Below, piece after piece: positions 10,829 through 21,995 of a DNA stretch of 64,000 bases. The position numbers were made by a program, and so were the translations under genes. The notes under the pieces were generated by a model. The model did no database searches, had not been told where the DNA came from, and was given only the letters and a program-made list of their open reading frames with translations. The stretch is from Malania oleifera (taxonomy: Eukaryota > Streptophyta > Magnoliopsida > Santalales > Ximeniaceae): positions 18,594,049 through 18,658,048 of the forward strand of contig NC_080422.1 in the NCBI RefSeq assembly GCF_029873635.1. Reading direction: 5' to 3'. How positions within the stretch are numbered: the first letter of the stretch is position 1; each line of letters begins with the position of its first letter.

Positions 10829-11113
10829 TCCTCTCTCTCTCTCTATCTATCTCTTCCTCCCTTCTTCCTCTCAGCTCTCTCTGCACTCTCTATGCTCTCT
10901 CTACACTGTACTATGTTGTGCTATGTTGAGCTATATAAATTCACTTTCCACAACCCTCTTTATATAGGCTTGGAATTTACATCATGATTAAATAAAAAAC
11001 AATCAAATTAATCACAAATTGGAAGTTTATAATCAAGAGATTAATAGGAATAAATTAACGTTTTAGACATCAGAACGCGTCGTCTCCAGATATGTTTTTG
11101 CTCCTCTCTAATA
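10672..11113 (-). repeat. 3' LTR of the 10672-14295 copia element
   Basis: It matches the right LTR throughout, with many C-to-T or G-to-A differences, and has lost the terminal TG (reads TA here). It contains a CT-rich microsatellite. On the minus strand CCTATATAAAGAGGG (near 10960) is the probable TATA box. Directly inside lies the polypurine tract CAGTGGGAGT on the minus strand (11113-11122). Confidence 0.88.
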
Positions 11114-11229
11114 ACTCCCACTGGAGAACAGAGGACACCCTCACAAACCAGAGTATAATGATAAATGATGTGCCTCAAAATAGACGTCTTCAAGGCATAT
11201 GAAGAACCAATGAAGTTGAGCAACAAAAC

Positions 11230-11990
11230 TTAGTTCTTTGTAGTCGCCACCTTACTGTCTGCTCGATTTCTGTGGACTAATCTGATGGTTGTCATCTTCA
11301 CAACTGATGTAAAAATGCCGGTGTAGTCAATCCTATCCTTCTGCTCGAAGTCTTTGACTACCAACCGAGGCTTGTACCTTCTGGAGCCGTCATACTCCTC
11401 TTCGATTCTGTACACCCACTTGTTATGAAGGCCTTTGGGCAACTTCCACGTTCTGTTGGAGGTAAGGGACTTTATCTCATCCTTCATCACAAGCTCCCCC
11501 TTGCTCGTATCTGCCACTTGACATGCTTTATCATAGCATTTGGGCTCTCCTCCATCTGTAGGAAGTAAGTAATCAATATACCTTCTGTCTAGTATATGGG
11601 ACCGAGTAGAGCTCCTAAGCTCCGATGCTGGAGTAGGAGATGGTGGTGCGACGATCTGCTCCACTGGTTTCTCCACCTGAGGATTCTCGGTATTCTGCTG
11701 ATGTGTCCCAACACATTTTGAGTGGACCAGTTCTAGTCCCTTCTTCTTTGGGGCATGGGTGTTTATCTGGAAACTAACCCTCTTCTATTTCTTGACTATA
11801 CAATCCTCACACATGTCAACCTGCACTGACTGTAGACCACTCAATTTTTCTTTTGAGTGCATCACCTTAAGTCCCTTCTCACTCATGTAAGCAAGTCGTT
11901 GGTGCCAGATGTTGCTGTCGTCATTTCCTACAGCAACTGAAATAGACATGGAGGCTTTGGAGGTTAGAAAAAGTATTCCGCTTTTCTTAC
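11230..11990 (-). pseudogene. Copia pre-integrase remnant fused to RT N-terminus
   Basis: Read on the minus strand, about 11990-11730 encodes a pre-integrase region with HQRLAYMSEKGLKVMHSKEK and CEDC. It is followed directly by a linker rich in Pro and Ser, then (11676-11230) the start of RT with RRYIDYLLPTDGGEP, NKWVYRIEEEYDGS and RYKPRLVVKDFEQKDRIDYT. The integrase catalytic core that should lie between is gone, and RT stops before its catalytic motifs. Several frame breaks occur. Confidence 0.8.
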
Positions 11991-12002
11991 CTCACACAAT
12001 CG

Positions 12003-13133
12003 TTAGTACACCCGTTGAGACTTCCATTCATCACCCATGAAAGATGTGTTATAGCCTTCATCTGCCAATTGACCGACTGAGATCAAATTCTTCCTCAGGT
12101 ATGGAATATACCTGACATCTCTTAGTTTCAATACTGACCCATTCATTTTGATCTTTACTATCCCCTTACCGGCAATGTCGCACGGTTGATCATTGCCTAG
12201 ATAAACTTTACCGAAATTACCTGATGTATATCCCTCCAGGAAATCTCTGCTGCAAGTGGCATGGAATGAAGCTCCGGAATCTATGACCCAAGACTCCTGC
12301 TTGCTCTCCAAAGAGCAGATCAACATCTCATCATTCTCGGAAGCAATATTTGCTTCTGTCTTTGCCCTCGTCTCGAATTCTTTCTTCTCACTCCTGCACT
12401 GGTTCCTGTAATGACTAGTCTTTCGACAGTTCGAGCACTCAATAACTTTTATGCTCTGGGAACCTGTGTCCTGAGTACCTCTGGGATTTCCGAATTGAGA
12501 CCGCCTGTTCCTAGATCTGCCGCGGTTGTTTGATCGTCCATGCCTGTTTCCTCTAACTCGACTCTCCATGTTCAAGGCTGAACTCGAATTGGAGCTATGG
12601 TTCGACTGCATTCTTATTTCATCCGTCAAAATCATGCTGACGACCTCATCGTATACAAGTTTCGATTTTCCTGCGGAGCTACTGATGGCAGTGATGACAC
12701 CATTCCAATTTTTAGGCAACTGACTGAAAATCAGTAGAGCCCGAATCTCATTATCAAATGTTATCCCAACTGAGGTGAGTTGATCAGACAACTCATTGAA
12801 GTTATTCAAATGCCCGCTAAAACTCTCACCTGCAGACATGTTCATCGTAAATAGTTTTTTCATGAGATATACCTTATTTGCGGCTGAAGGCTGCTCGTAC
12901 ATATTTGAGAGCGCATCCATCAGAGACTTGATGGATGTTATATGCTTAATATTGAACGCCACAGATTTCGACAACGTCATTCTGATGGCTCTGAGGGCTT
13001 TTCGATCAAGCAACTCCCACTCGTCCTCGTTCATGGATGTTGGCTTACCCTTCAACGGTAAGTGCAATTCCTTCCCAAACAAATAATCCTCTATCTGCAT
13101 CTTCTAGAAATCAAAATTGTTCCCGTTGAACAT
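12003..13133 (-). pseudogene. Copia gag-protease with nonsense codon near the start
   Basis: The natural start is the ATG at 13133-13131 (MFNGNNFDF). Codon 10 is TAG (13106-13104), where related gag proteins carry Trp, so only an internal ATG at 13100 leaves a long frame of 365 residues. The frame contains the gag UBN2-type region, a basic Arg/Asn/Gly stretch, a zinc knuckle CSNCRKTSHYRNQC (CX2CX4HX4C) and the aspartic protease motif DSGASFH, ending after LISVGQLADEGY. Gag packages element RNA; the protease cleaves the polyprotein. Confidence 0.88.
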
Positions 13134-13319
13134 TTCGATTTTTGAGCTCTTTTCATTTGATATCTCGATTCGCTAATCTAGAGATGGAATTAGCTCAAAT
13201 GGATAGTACGGTTGGATCCGAAACGATCGAAAACCCTAGAAATGGTTCAAGTCGCTCGAAAAACAGACCCAAAAAGATTTCGAAAAGCTTAGTCAAAGTT
13301 TCAGTCAAACCTGGTCAAA

Positions 13320-13475
13320 TTTGCTGACGTGGCACTGCTGAAGTGGCGGTTCTGACGTGGTAGAGGTGGGCCTGCCTGATGACGTGTAGCTGACGTGGCA
13401 GACTACTGTCGTGGTGCCTCTACCATGCGGCCCTGCTGGCGCATGACGTGGTGTGTGCGCGTTGACGTGGCACTG
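13320..13475 (-). promoter_or_regulatory. Cluster of ACGT boxes in the copia leader
   Basis: Between gag and the primer-binding site, the plus strand repeats TGACGTGG or TGACGTGT at least six times (near 13325, 13351, 13379, 13390, 13444 and 13463). TGACGTGGCA is a good plant bZIP-type (C/G-box hybrid) site. A similar cluster lies in the leader of the element at 56025-59371. The regulatory role is inferred. Confidence 0.5.
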
Positions 13476-13839
13476 AGGTCAGACTCAGGTCAGGAACCGA
13501 ATCTCGGGTTCACCCGGATCTGAGCCACCTGCAGGGTCGGGTCGGGTTCTTTCCGAGTCAGGTCGAGGCGGAACGGGCGAAGAAGACCCGTGCGGTGCGT
13601 GCAGCACGTGACGAGATGTTCGTCGGCGCGTGGACGGTGCGTGGAGAGGCATCTTACTCCGGCAAGGAGCGTGGGGGTGCGTGCAGCGTTTGCAGAATTC
13701 CATTTGAGCTCCGGCTTGCACGCTTCTCTTCGTATCGGCGATCTGAATGCGATGGTGGCTTCAAAACGCAGTTTTGATCTACTAGACAGAGCTCTGAATT
13801 TCGGGATCACTTCCGATCTGGCTTTTCTACTCCAACCGA

Positions 13840-13851
13840 GCTCTGATACCA
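13840..13851 (-). other. Primer-binding site (initiator tRNA-Met)
   Basis: GCTCTGATACCA on the plus strand is the reverse complement of TGGTATCAGAGC. It lies two bases inside the right LTR and establishes minus-strand orientation. Confidence 0.9.
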
Positions 13852-13853
13852 CT

Positions 13854-13975
13854 TGTTAAAACCCTGTGAGCATCCAGATCAAAGTAACACCAAGAAATTT
13901 ACGTTGTTCGGTCAATAATGACCTACATCCACGGAGCACACACCAATTATTTAATAACTCGCCGGAAAATGTTAC

Positions 13976-14028
<53 letters not shown>

Positions 14029-14295
14029 TCCCTTCTTCCTCTCAGCTCTCTCTGCACTCTCTATGCTCTCTCTGCACTGTGCTATGCTGTGCTGTGCTGT
14101 GCTGAGCTATATAAATTCACTTTCCACAGCCCTCTTTATATAGGCTTGGAATTTACATCATGATTAAATAAAAAACAATCAAATTAATCACAAATTGGAA
14201 GTTTATAATCAAGAGATTAATAGAGAATAAATTCACACGTTTTCTGACTCAGCAACGCGTTGTCTCCAGCTGTGTTTCTGGTTCCATCTCTAACA
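13854..14295 (-). repeat. 5' LTR of the 10672-14295 copia element
   Basis: 442 bp beginning TGTTAAAACC and ending TCTCTAACA. It contains a long (CT)n run at 13979-14024, the minus-strand TATA motif TATATAAAG (near 14130) and the TTTACGTTGTTCGG motif common to the other copia LTRs here. Confidence 0.9.
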
Positions 14296-14585
14296 ATAAC
14301 TTGGGAATACCCAAGGGCCAACATGCCAATCCAGAAATAGGGCATTTCACATAAGAAAGCTTTCATCTCAATTCCCAAACTCCAGAAGATATGGAAATTT
14401 GTCATACAAGGTTCTGAATATATGTGTCTGAATAAATCTTACCTTTGCTTCCGTCGGGGTATCTTTGTTTTCAAACTTTCTCTTATTTCTGAAGTGCCAT
14501 AATTTGTTCAAGTTGTTTACTTGTTTGTTGATGTTATAATTCTTTTAGCTATATATCTATTTTTCCATTCACCCAATGCAACCAA
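14296..14585. other. Unassigned sequence right of the copia element
   Basis: A minus-strand frame (14405-14300) encodes a hydrophobic peptide with FLCEMPYFWIGMLALGYSQ. It could be a decayed exon interrupted by the element, but I see no family motif or supporting splice site. Confidence 0.3.
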
Positions 14586-15427
14586 TTTCTTAAAGCTCCT
14601 AGAGAAGCTAATTAAAGGTATAATACGGTGCGAGAAAGTACATGGTGCGGCGCCAAACTCAGAGCCAATTTTTAGTTTTTATCTCATTTATTACTTTTGT
14701 ATAATTGACTAATGATATCTAAAGTGTAGTATGTTGGCTTTTTTGTTTCCTTTTCTCTTTTTTTTGGGTATTAAGTTGGGGAATTCATGATGCTTCTGTG
14801 TCTTGAGTCTCTTGACTATGCTGGTGAAAGGATGTACCACCATAAGTTTTTCCATTTCTTTTGAATTGCTGTGATTCTTTACTCCTCATCTCTTGAAATG
14901 GTTATTATTTTTGCACTTTTAATTGAATCAAAATGTGTGCACCACTTATAATATGGGAGTCAGGAAACTTGCTTGAGGAATTACCACTTGAGGGAGGACA
15001 TTATTCATGAAATGGTAATATAGATGCAGGGAATTTTTTATTTTTTTTTTGGTTTTTTTTTCAACATATTTAAAAAAAAAATCACATATGGTACAAGAAA
15101 ATTTAGTTGAATAAAGTTTTATGGATGAAAGATATTGTATACCAGTTTTCTAAATGTTTATTAATTTCACAATCTTCCGCCATATTTTGTGTTATGAATT
15201 TATAATTAAAGAAAAATTGAAACAAGAAGAATACTGATATTTTATTCAAAAGCTAAGTCGTGAACAGTAAATACTTTAGAGAGGACACAAGTATGGGTAT
15301 TTATACACGATTACATGATATAGGAGACAATAAATGATAAATTATAAATTCCATGATTTGAGATAAAATTTGAATCGTTGTCATATATCATTTTTTTTTT
15401 TAATTAATAGGCTTTGATTTGTTGGCA
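14586..15427. repeat. Right copy of the duplicated segment (normal composition)
   Basis: It matches 7507-8446 and retains an ordinary AT-rich composition throughout, including the part that is T-to-G altered in the left copy. The match ends at TTGTTGG (15421-15427), the bases that abut the gap in the left copy. Confidence 0.85.
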
Positions 15428-17354
15428 GATATGACTCTTAGACATTGATTTTGGATCTTTGACATTTCTTAGTCTTTATTGTGATAATTTGCCTTCGATC
15501 TACATCATTTAAATCTGTAGCAGACAAATGTGACCTTCGACGGTTTGATGTAACCGTTGATATGCATTGTTAATAATAATGTGTTGGTAACCTATAGAAA
15601 AATACCATAATCATTGGTGGAGTTTGTATAAATAGTTGGCATCAAATTCTCTTGAATGTAGTGTATTTACACACACAAGTAGGTCATGGTGTAATTTGAT
15701 TTCACCAAACCTTCAACCCTCCTATTTAAAGTAGGTTGTCCATAACAACGATGGATTTATATTTATCTATGAATTATTTTGGTTTGTCTCAAATTTGTCG
15801 GTTCAATTCTCATATTTTTAAATTCTCCCGCCTCTTCTGCTACTCAACTTCACCATTAACCTTTATGTATAATAGTTGTGGCAACCTAAACATGAACGAC
15901 TACCACCTTAATTCTCAAATTTACTTGCAGAAGCTGAAAGATTGACACTAAACCTTTTGTCCTAATTACAGGCGACCTTATTTGTAGCATTCCTATAAAT
16001 AAACTCTTTGATCTAAGAATGCATACTTTGTTTTGACTATGAAGTATAAACATTATCTTAGTTTGCTATTGAGCTATTTTTCACAATAATTTTTTATTGC
16101 ATCACTATGATGGGAATTTGACTATTCTAATTGAATTCATTCATAAGCTTCTCTAAAGATATGATACACTATTATTTCATTTCAATAATACTAGTTAGCG
16201 CACATGTGATGCATATGGTTCCTTTTTATTTATTTATTTATGACATTTCAAAAACGAATTAAAATAAATGAAAAAAATTATCTTTTTTTTCCCAAATAAG
16301 ACTTAATAAAACTTGTTCATATTCCAACATTTTATACAATTGCCCAATAGTTTTATACAATTTCATCACGGGGTGATAAAAAATGTTGCATATTTACCAA
16401 TATATAATTATATAGTAAATTTTTTTATTTTAAAATTTATTATTTTACATTTCAATAAGATATGGCCTAAAGGAATAATGTGTTCTTCTAAATCAAGCAC
16501 CATTCCAAGAAATTTTTATGTTGAATTCGTAAATATTAGTCATTAATTAGACCAAATTCAAGAATCTAATCGTTAAAACTCAATAATTTAGACCATACAG
16601 CCCTCATAAATTAGACCAAATTCAAAAACCTAATCATTAAAACTTAATAATTTACTTGCTATAAATACTTTTCTTGGGCTACAATTTGCAGTTACAAATT
16701 AAACCTAAAGAGAAATTAAACCTCTTGGGAAATTAGTATATATTAATGTGAAATAATATAAATGAAAAAAAAAAATGATGTTTGACTCATGTTTTGCCTT
16801 TATTCTGTTCATGAAGTTTCTTCAACACTTCAATTTGCATTTGGAACATGAGTTATCTACAAGCTTCTAATAAATATCACTTTCAAAATTAATATACACA
16901 AAACTAGTTCAATATTAATATACATCAAACTTTTTTTTTTGGCTCTATTATTATAATATTTTCTACCCAAATTCACCCACTCTTCAAGAGTAGCGTTCAC
17001 AAACTTAAAGTTTTTGATATTGTTAATGACATTTGTTATCAAAGTTATATTTCGTTATAAGTGTGAATGTAAATACCCTAAAGCTTAACTCAATTAGTTG
17101 TAAATAAAATTATGACAACACGTGCAACACACGACCACTACAATAGTATTAAATTTAGCTTCTTTGTTATCCTATTGTTGATATTTTTTATTATGACAGT
17201 ACTAAGAAGTAAGAGACTAGATTTTAGGCTCAAATGGATTTTGCTTGGTTTAACCAATTGAATTTGATCGATGGAAAATGCATATATCTTGAAAATCAAT
17301 TTCTTTTTTATTTGTCTTTGAGGGGTAAATTACCTATTTGAGTTGTCCTTGCCG
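15428..17354. other. AT-rich intergenic sequence
   Basis: Short open frames only (up to 77 codons), with no motif or splice structure. No transposon end was recognised. Confidence 0.6.
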
Positions 17355-17435
17355 ACATCTACCTCTCCCAGACCCCACTCAAAGTGGGAGCCTTGTGCAC
17401 TGGGTATGGCCTTTATTTTTATTGGTTTGTTTTTG
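17355..17435 (+). repeat. Possible SINE 3'-end remnant
   Basis: The phrase CCAGACCCCACTCAAAGTGGG followed by AGCCTTGTGCACTGGGTATG and a T-rich tail resembles the 3' part of Au-type plant SINEs as I remember them. No tRNA-like promoter region is visible upstream, so it is at best a fragment. Confidence 0.35.
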
Positions 17436-19329
17436 ATTGAAAAGTATCTCAGAAAATTCTTTAAGTTCTGAATCTAACCCCCGTGCATGTTATAATATGT
17501 AATCTAAGTGATAGGTATTTTTCAAATTCAAATTCAAAATTCAAAATTCAAAATTCAAAATCTATGCCCCAAATACTAATTAAAATTTTTCTTTTCATAC
17601 AGCATTAATCCACGAGCATGTTGCAGGCCCAAATCCAGTTTAAATTTATTTTAGGCCCAAAACAAATCCAGCCTGACAGTCCTGCTTTAAAATGAAAAGA
17701 CCCAAACTTCAGCTGGGCCAGGAGAAAACAACAATGTTCAAATATCTGGCCCATATAACACAAAATGGGCTGAAATTGTTAAGGAGACTTCTAAAAGATT
17801 GTTTGGAATTATTTATAGGGAAGTATTTTTTACAAAAAATATATATATTTATTTAAAATTAATTTGATATTTTTTATTATAATTTTCAAATAAAATACTT
17901 TAAAATAATTTTAAAATGTGTTTTTTTTTTCTAAAAAATATTTTTAAAATTATAAATTAAATATTTTTTAAATTTAAATATAAAATTTCTAATAGAAACC
18001 CTCCCAACTTTTAATCACTGGAAAATATTGCTTGTGCGATGGCACTGATCTTTCATTGCAAAGGACAAATGTAAACAATCAAGATGTTAAGAGTTTGCAA
18101 TCTTTTTTTTGGTGAAAAGGTAATTGTAGATGGTCATAAGATAATAGACATATGAGTATATAGGATTTTAATGGGCTGTTATTGGTGGCCCATGTTCGAG
18201 TCGGCAATTAGGACAGTAGGCTACAAACGAATTGAATCGCTCACGAGCGGCTTAGAAGTTCGGCTCGATAAAAATTCATTCAACTTCGTTCATTATATAA
18301 ATGAGTGATTTTCAAACTTAATTATGCCGCTTGTATAGCAAATGAGATGAGTTTGAACATGAATGTGTTTGACTTATTATAAGCTCAATTATATACTCTG
18401 TTTGGACTTCTTTAATAGCCTAGAATTAGAATCATAATTAAAATAAGTTTTGGATAGATGAGTTACTCCTGCCATGGCTGCGGGCCTCCAATACACTAAG
18501 AAAAAGAAAAAATAAACAAGCATTATTGTCATTAAAGATAGCAAGTGAGGAGAAAATAATGAAGTGTTGGGAGTGCAGAGAATTGGAAAGAGTGGTCATC
18601 CCGAGCTGTCCAGAGAATAACTTCGAATTTATTATAGTCAATGTTTAAGGGAGAAGGTTTGAAAAGAGATAAAGAGGAGGAAATTAAGAAGGGTGAGGGC
18701 ATGGAGATGAGGTCTGTAGAGGTTGCGATCACTCTGTTTGCTGGCTGGAAAGTCTATGCAAAGGGACCACTGCCAATTCATATTCTCATGCACCAACTTG
18801 CATCTGATCCTTTGCAGACACAGCGTTCAAATTTGAAAGTAAGCAAGAGTACAGAAGCATATGCAGAGGAAAGTTTAATTTGAAAGAAAAATTAGAATGG
18901 GAATGCTGCTGGAAAGTGACCCAGAGGGCGGGAGAAAGCTCAAGAGGGAAACAATAAACTAATAGTTTTCACAGAGACAAACAGGGGAGGGAGAACAGTG
19001 GATAAGGATTCCCTTGTTAGTAGGTGTCATAGTTTCGCAAGTGGATGGTGGAGAAATTTTAGGCTTATATGGATGATTTGGACTTCAACTATGTGAGGTA
19101 TTTTTTATAAGATAAATCAGTAAAGTCATGGGTAAAGATGGATAATATTTCATTGGAGTTATACCCAAAATCATTAGAGTAGGGGTGTGAAGGATAATTT
19201 TCTATGCATATTTGTATAATGCGTGTCTTTTTTGACAAACGACCACTAATCGTTAGAGCACTCATACTGAGCAGATATAGTACAAATATTTTTGACTGAA
19301 AAAGGCATAGGAAACGAGGATTAGGCCAA
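17436..19329. other. Intergenic sequence with a possible gene-like patch
   Basis: Mostly AT-rich. Near 18180-18290 there is a GC-richer phrase (CGCTCACGAGCGGCTTAGAAG) of the kind found in dispersed plant repeats. A frame at 18641-18883 has no recognised domain. I do not call a gene here. Confidence 0.4.
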
Positions 19330-21132
19330 GAGAAATATCACTTTCTACACATATTAATTTAACATGTGGAACTATATAATACAAATATTTTTAGCTGAGA
19401 GAGGTAAAGGAAAAAAGATGATTAGGTTAGGATAAAAAATTCTTTCTACACATATAGTACAAATACTTTGAACCGAAAAAGGTAAAGGAAAAGAGGATTA
19501 GATCGCAAGAAAATATCAGTTTGTACACATGTTAATTTAACATGTGGAACTATATAGTACAAATATTTTTAGTTGAGAGAGATAAAGAAAAAAGGGATGA
19601 TTAGGTCAGAAAAAAAAAAAAAAAGGATCACTTTCGTCACATATAGTACAAAAACTTTGAACTGAAAAAGGTAAAGGACACGAGGATTAGATGGCGAGAA
19701 AATATCACTTTCTACACACATTAATTTAATATGTGGAACTATATAGAACAAATATTTTTAGTTGAGAGAGGTAAAGGAAAAATGATGATTAGGTTAGGAA
19801 ATCACTTTCTACACAAATAGTACAAACACTTTGCATCCAAAAAGGTAAAGGAAAAGTGGATTAAATCGCGAGAAAAGATCACTTTCTACACATTAATTTA
19901 ACATGTGGAACTATATAGAACAAATTTTTTTAGCTAAGAGAGGTAAAGGAAAAAAGGATGATTAGGTCAGAAAAAAAAAAAAAGGATCACTTTCTACACA
20001 TAGTACAAATACTTTGAGCTGAAAATGGTAAAGGAAAAGAGGATTAGATGGTGAGAAAAGATCACTTTCTACACATATTAATTTAATATGTGGAGCTATA
20101 TAGAACAAATATTTTTAGCTGAGAGAGGTAAAGGAAAAAAGGATGATTAGGTTAGGAAATCACTTTCTACACATATAGTACAAACACTTTGAATCCAAAG
20201 AGGTAAAGGAAAAGTGGATTAAATCGTGAGAAAAGATCACTTTCTACACTTTAATTTAACATGTGGAACTATATAGAACAAACTTTTTTAGCAGAGAGAG
20301 GTAAAGGAAAAAAGGATGATTAGGTCAGAAAAAAAAAAAAAAGGATCACTTTCTACACACAGTACAAATACTTTGAGCTGAAAATGGTAAAGGACACGAG
20401 GATTAGATGGCGAGAAAAGATCACTTTCTACACACATTAATTTAATATGTGGAACTATATAGAACAGATATTTTTAGCTGAGAGAGGTAAAGGAAAAATG
20501 ATGATTAGGTTAGGAAATCACTTTCTACAAAAATAGTACAAACACTTCGCATCCAAAAAGGTAAAGGAAAAGTGGATTAAATCGCGAGACAAGATTACTT
20601 TCTACACATTAATTTAACATGTGGAACTATATAGAACAAATTTTTTTAGCTGGGAGAGGTAAAGGAAAAAAGGATGATTAGGTTAGAAAAAAAAAAAGGA
20701 TCACTTTCTACACATATAGTACAAATACTTTGAGCTGAAAATGGTAAAGGAAAAGAGGATTAGATGGCGAGAAAAGATCACTTTCTACACATTAATTTAA
20801 TATGTGGAGCTATATAAAACAAATATTTTTAACTAAGAGAGGTAAAGGAAAAATGATGATTAGGTTAGGAAATCACTTTCTACACATATAGTACAAACAC
20901 TTTGAATCCAAAAAGGTAAAGGAAAAGTGGATTAGATCGCGAGAAAAGATCACTTTCTACACTTTAATTTAACATGTGGAACTATATAGAACAAATTTTT
21001 TTAGCTAGAGAGGTAAAGTAAAACAGATGATTAAGTCAGGAAAAAAGATCACTTTCTACACATATAGTACAAACACTTTGAATTGAAAAAGGTAAATGAA
21101 AAGATGATTAGATCGCAAGAAAATATCACTTT
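19330..21132 (+). repeat. Higher-order tandem repeat array, left part
   Basis: Related monomers of about 85-95 bp share AGGTAAAGGAAAA and CACTTTCTACACA. They form roughly 175-190 bp dimers, and two dimer types alternate: one with AGGTTAGGAAATCAC, the other with AGGTCAG, an A run and GGATCAC. The phrase TCTACACA…TTAATTTAATATGTGG recurs at 19711, 20068, 20427 and 20783, a higher-order period of 356-359 bp. The array is cut at 21132 by a copia insertion and resumes at 24660. Confidence 0.88.
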
Positions 21133-21758
21133 TGTTGACTTTCGTTTAACTTGAACACGTGCAACGGAAGCATACAATCAAATACGAAACAATCAACAAC
21201 CACTAATGCAATCACTCGATGATGAAATATACTTAAGAAGCAAGCAAACAATAACAAGAAAAATCAAAAACACAACTAAAAAGAACAAGATTTACGTGGT
21301 TCGGCAATAGCCAACGTCCACGGGAGCAACAACCTCGGTTTCACTATGATCAATATCAAAGTTACAATCTTTAAAGCTTACTTGAAACTTAATTCCATCT
21401 AGGGTTACATAATGATATTTATATAACCATCTAATTCCTATAGAAGAGTTCTAGTAAACCTAAACTACATCAATAGTTATCCCCCGGAGGAAAATCCTCC
21501 AAATAAGCCTAATCTAGAAGCCCCTGAATTCAAATTACGTAATCTGTGCTGATGAAAATCGTCAACGATTTTGTGTCGAGCAAATGTCCTCCTACGTACT
21601 GTCTAAAACCTCTTCTCATGCAATTTTTCCTCGCTTCACATAGCTCAAATGTCCTCCTACGTACTGTCTAAAACCTCTTCTCATGCAATTTTTCCTCGCT
21701 TCACATAGCTCTCTCTAGTACATGTGATCCGTTCTTAATATGAGCCACATCCCCAACA
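21133..21758 (-). repeat. 3' LTR of the 21133-24659 element, with internal 62-bp duplication
   Basis: 626 bp, against 554 bp for its partner. The excess is mostly explained by a 62-64 bp tandem duplication (about 21585-21711) beginning AAATGTCCTCCTACGTACTG. It contains TTTACGTGGTTCGGC near 21291. Confidence 0.9.
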
Positions 21759-21759
21759 A

Positions 21760-21995
21760 TCACTATCTTGACGAATATTCACCACCTTGAAAATATGAAA
21801 GCATAGTCGCTGCTCCACCTGGGCCTATAGATCGGGACCCGCCTCCCCTCTAACACGTAGAAATGTAAATCAAGTCCAAGCTATGCTTGAACTTGACTGT
21901 GGTAACAAGAACTTCACCTAACTAAACACCCAGCTCTTTGAACGATCCTTCGAACCACAATGCCACCTTGGCAGCCTTAGCGATCTTTGGGGAAC
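21760..21995 (-). pseudogene. Copia RNase H C-terminal remnant
   Basis: The sequence aligns by eye with 33830-34200, the better-preserved RNase H tail of the element at 30876-35639 (shared plus-strand phrases GAATATTCACCACCTTG, GCTCCAC, GGATC and CAAGTCCAAGC). Frames are broken and catalytic motifs are not readable. Confidence 0.6.

Larger units (their letters stand above)
10672..14295 (-). mobile_element. Ty1/copia element with internal deletion
   Basis: Two LTRs (10672-11113 and 13854-14295) bracket gag, protease, a pre-integrase remnant and a short RT fragment on the minus strand. Total length is 3.6 kb, against 4.5-5 kb for intact copia elements. The integrase core and most of RT and RNase H are missing, and gag has a nonsense codon. 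The element could not move on its own. Flanking 5-mers (gaaac on the left, ataac on the right) do not match well, so no target-site duplication can be claimed. Confidence 0.9.

Noticed and set aside
10692-10987. Ser/Leu-repeat frames here and at 13866-14163
   Set aside because: They are translations of (CT)n microsatellites in the copia LTRs.
10667-14300. Possible target-site duplication gaaac/ataac around the copia element
   Set aside because: Only three of five bases match, which is not better than chance.
18438-18883. Open frames on both strands (60-80 codons) that might be a small gene
   Set aside because: No recognisable domain, and both strands are open to a similar degree; insufficient to call.
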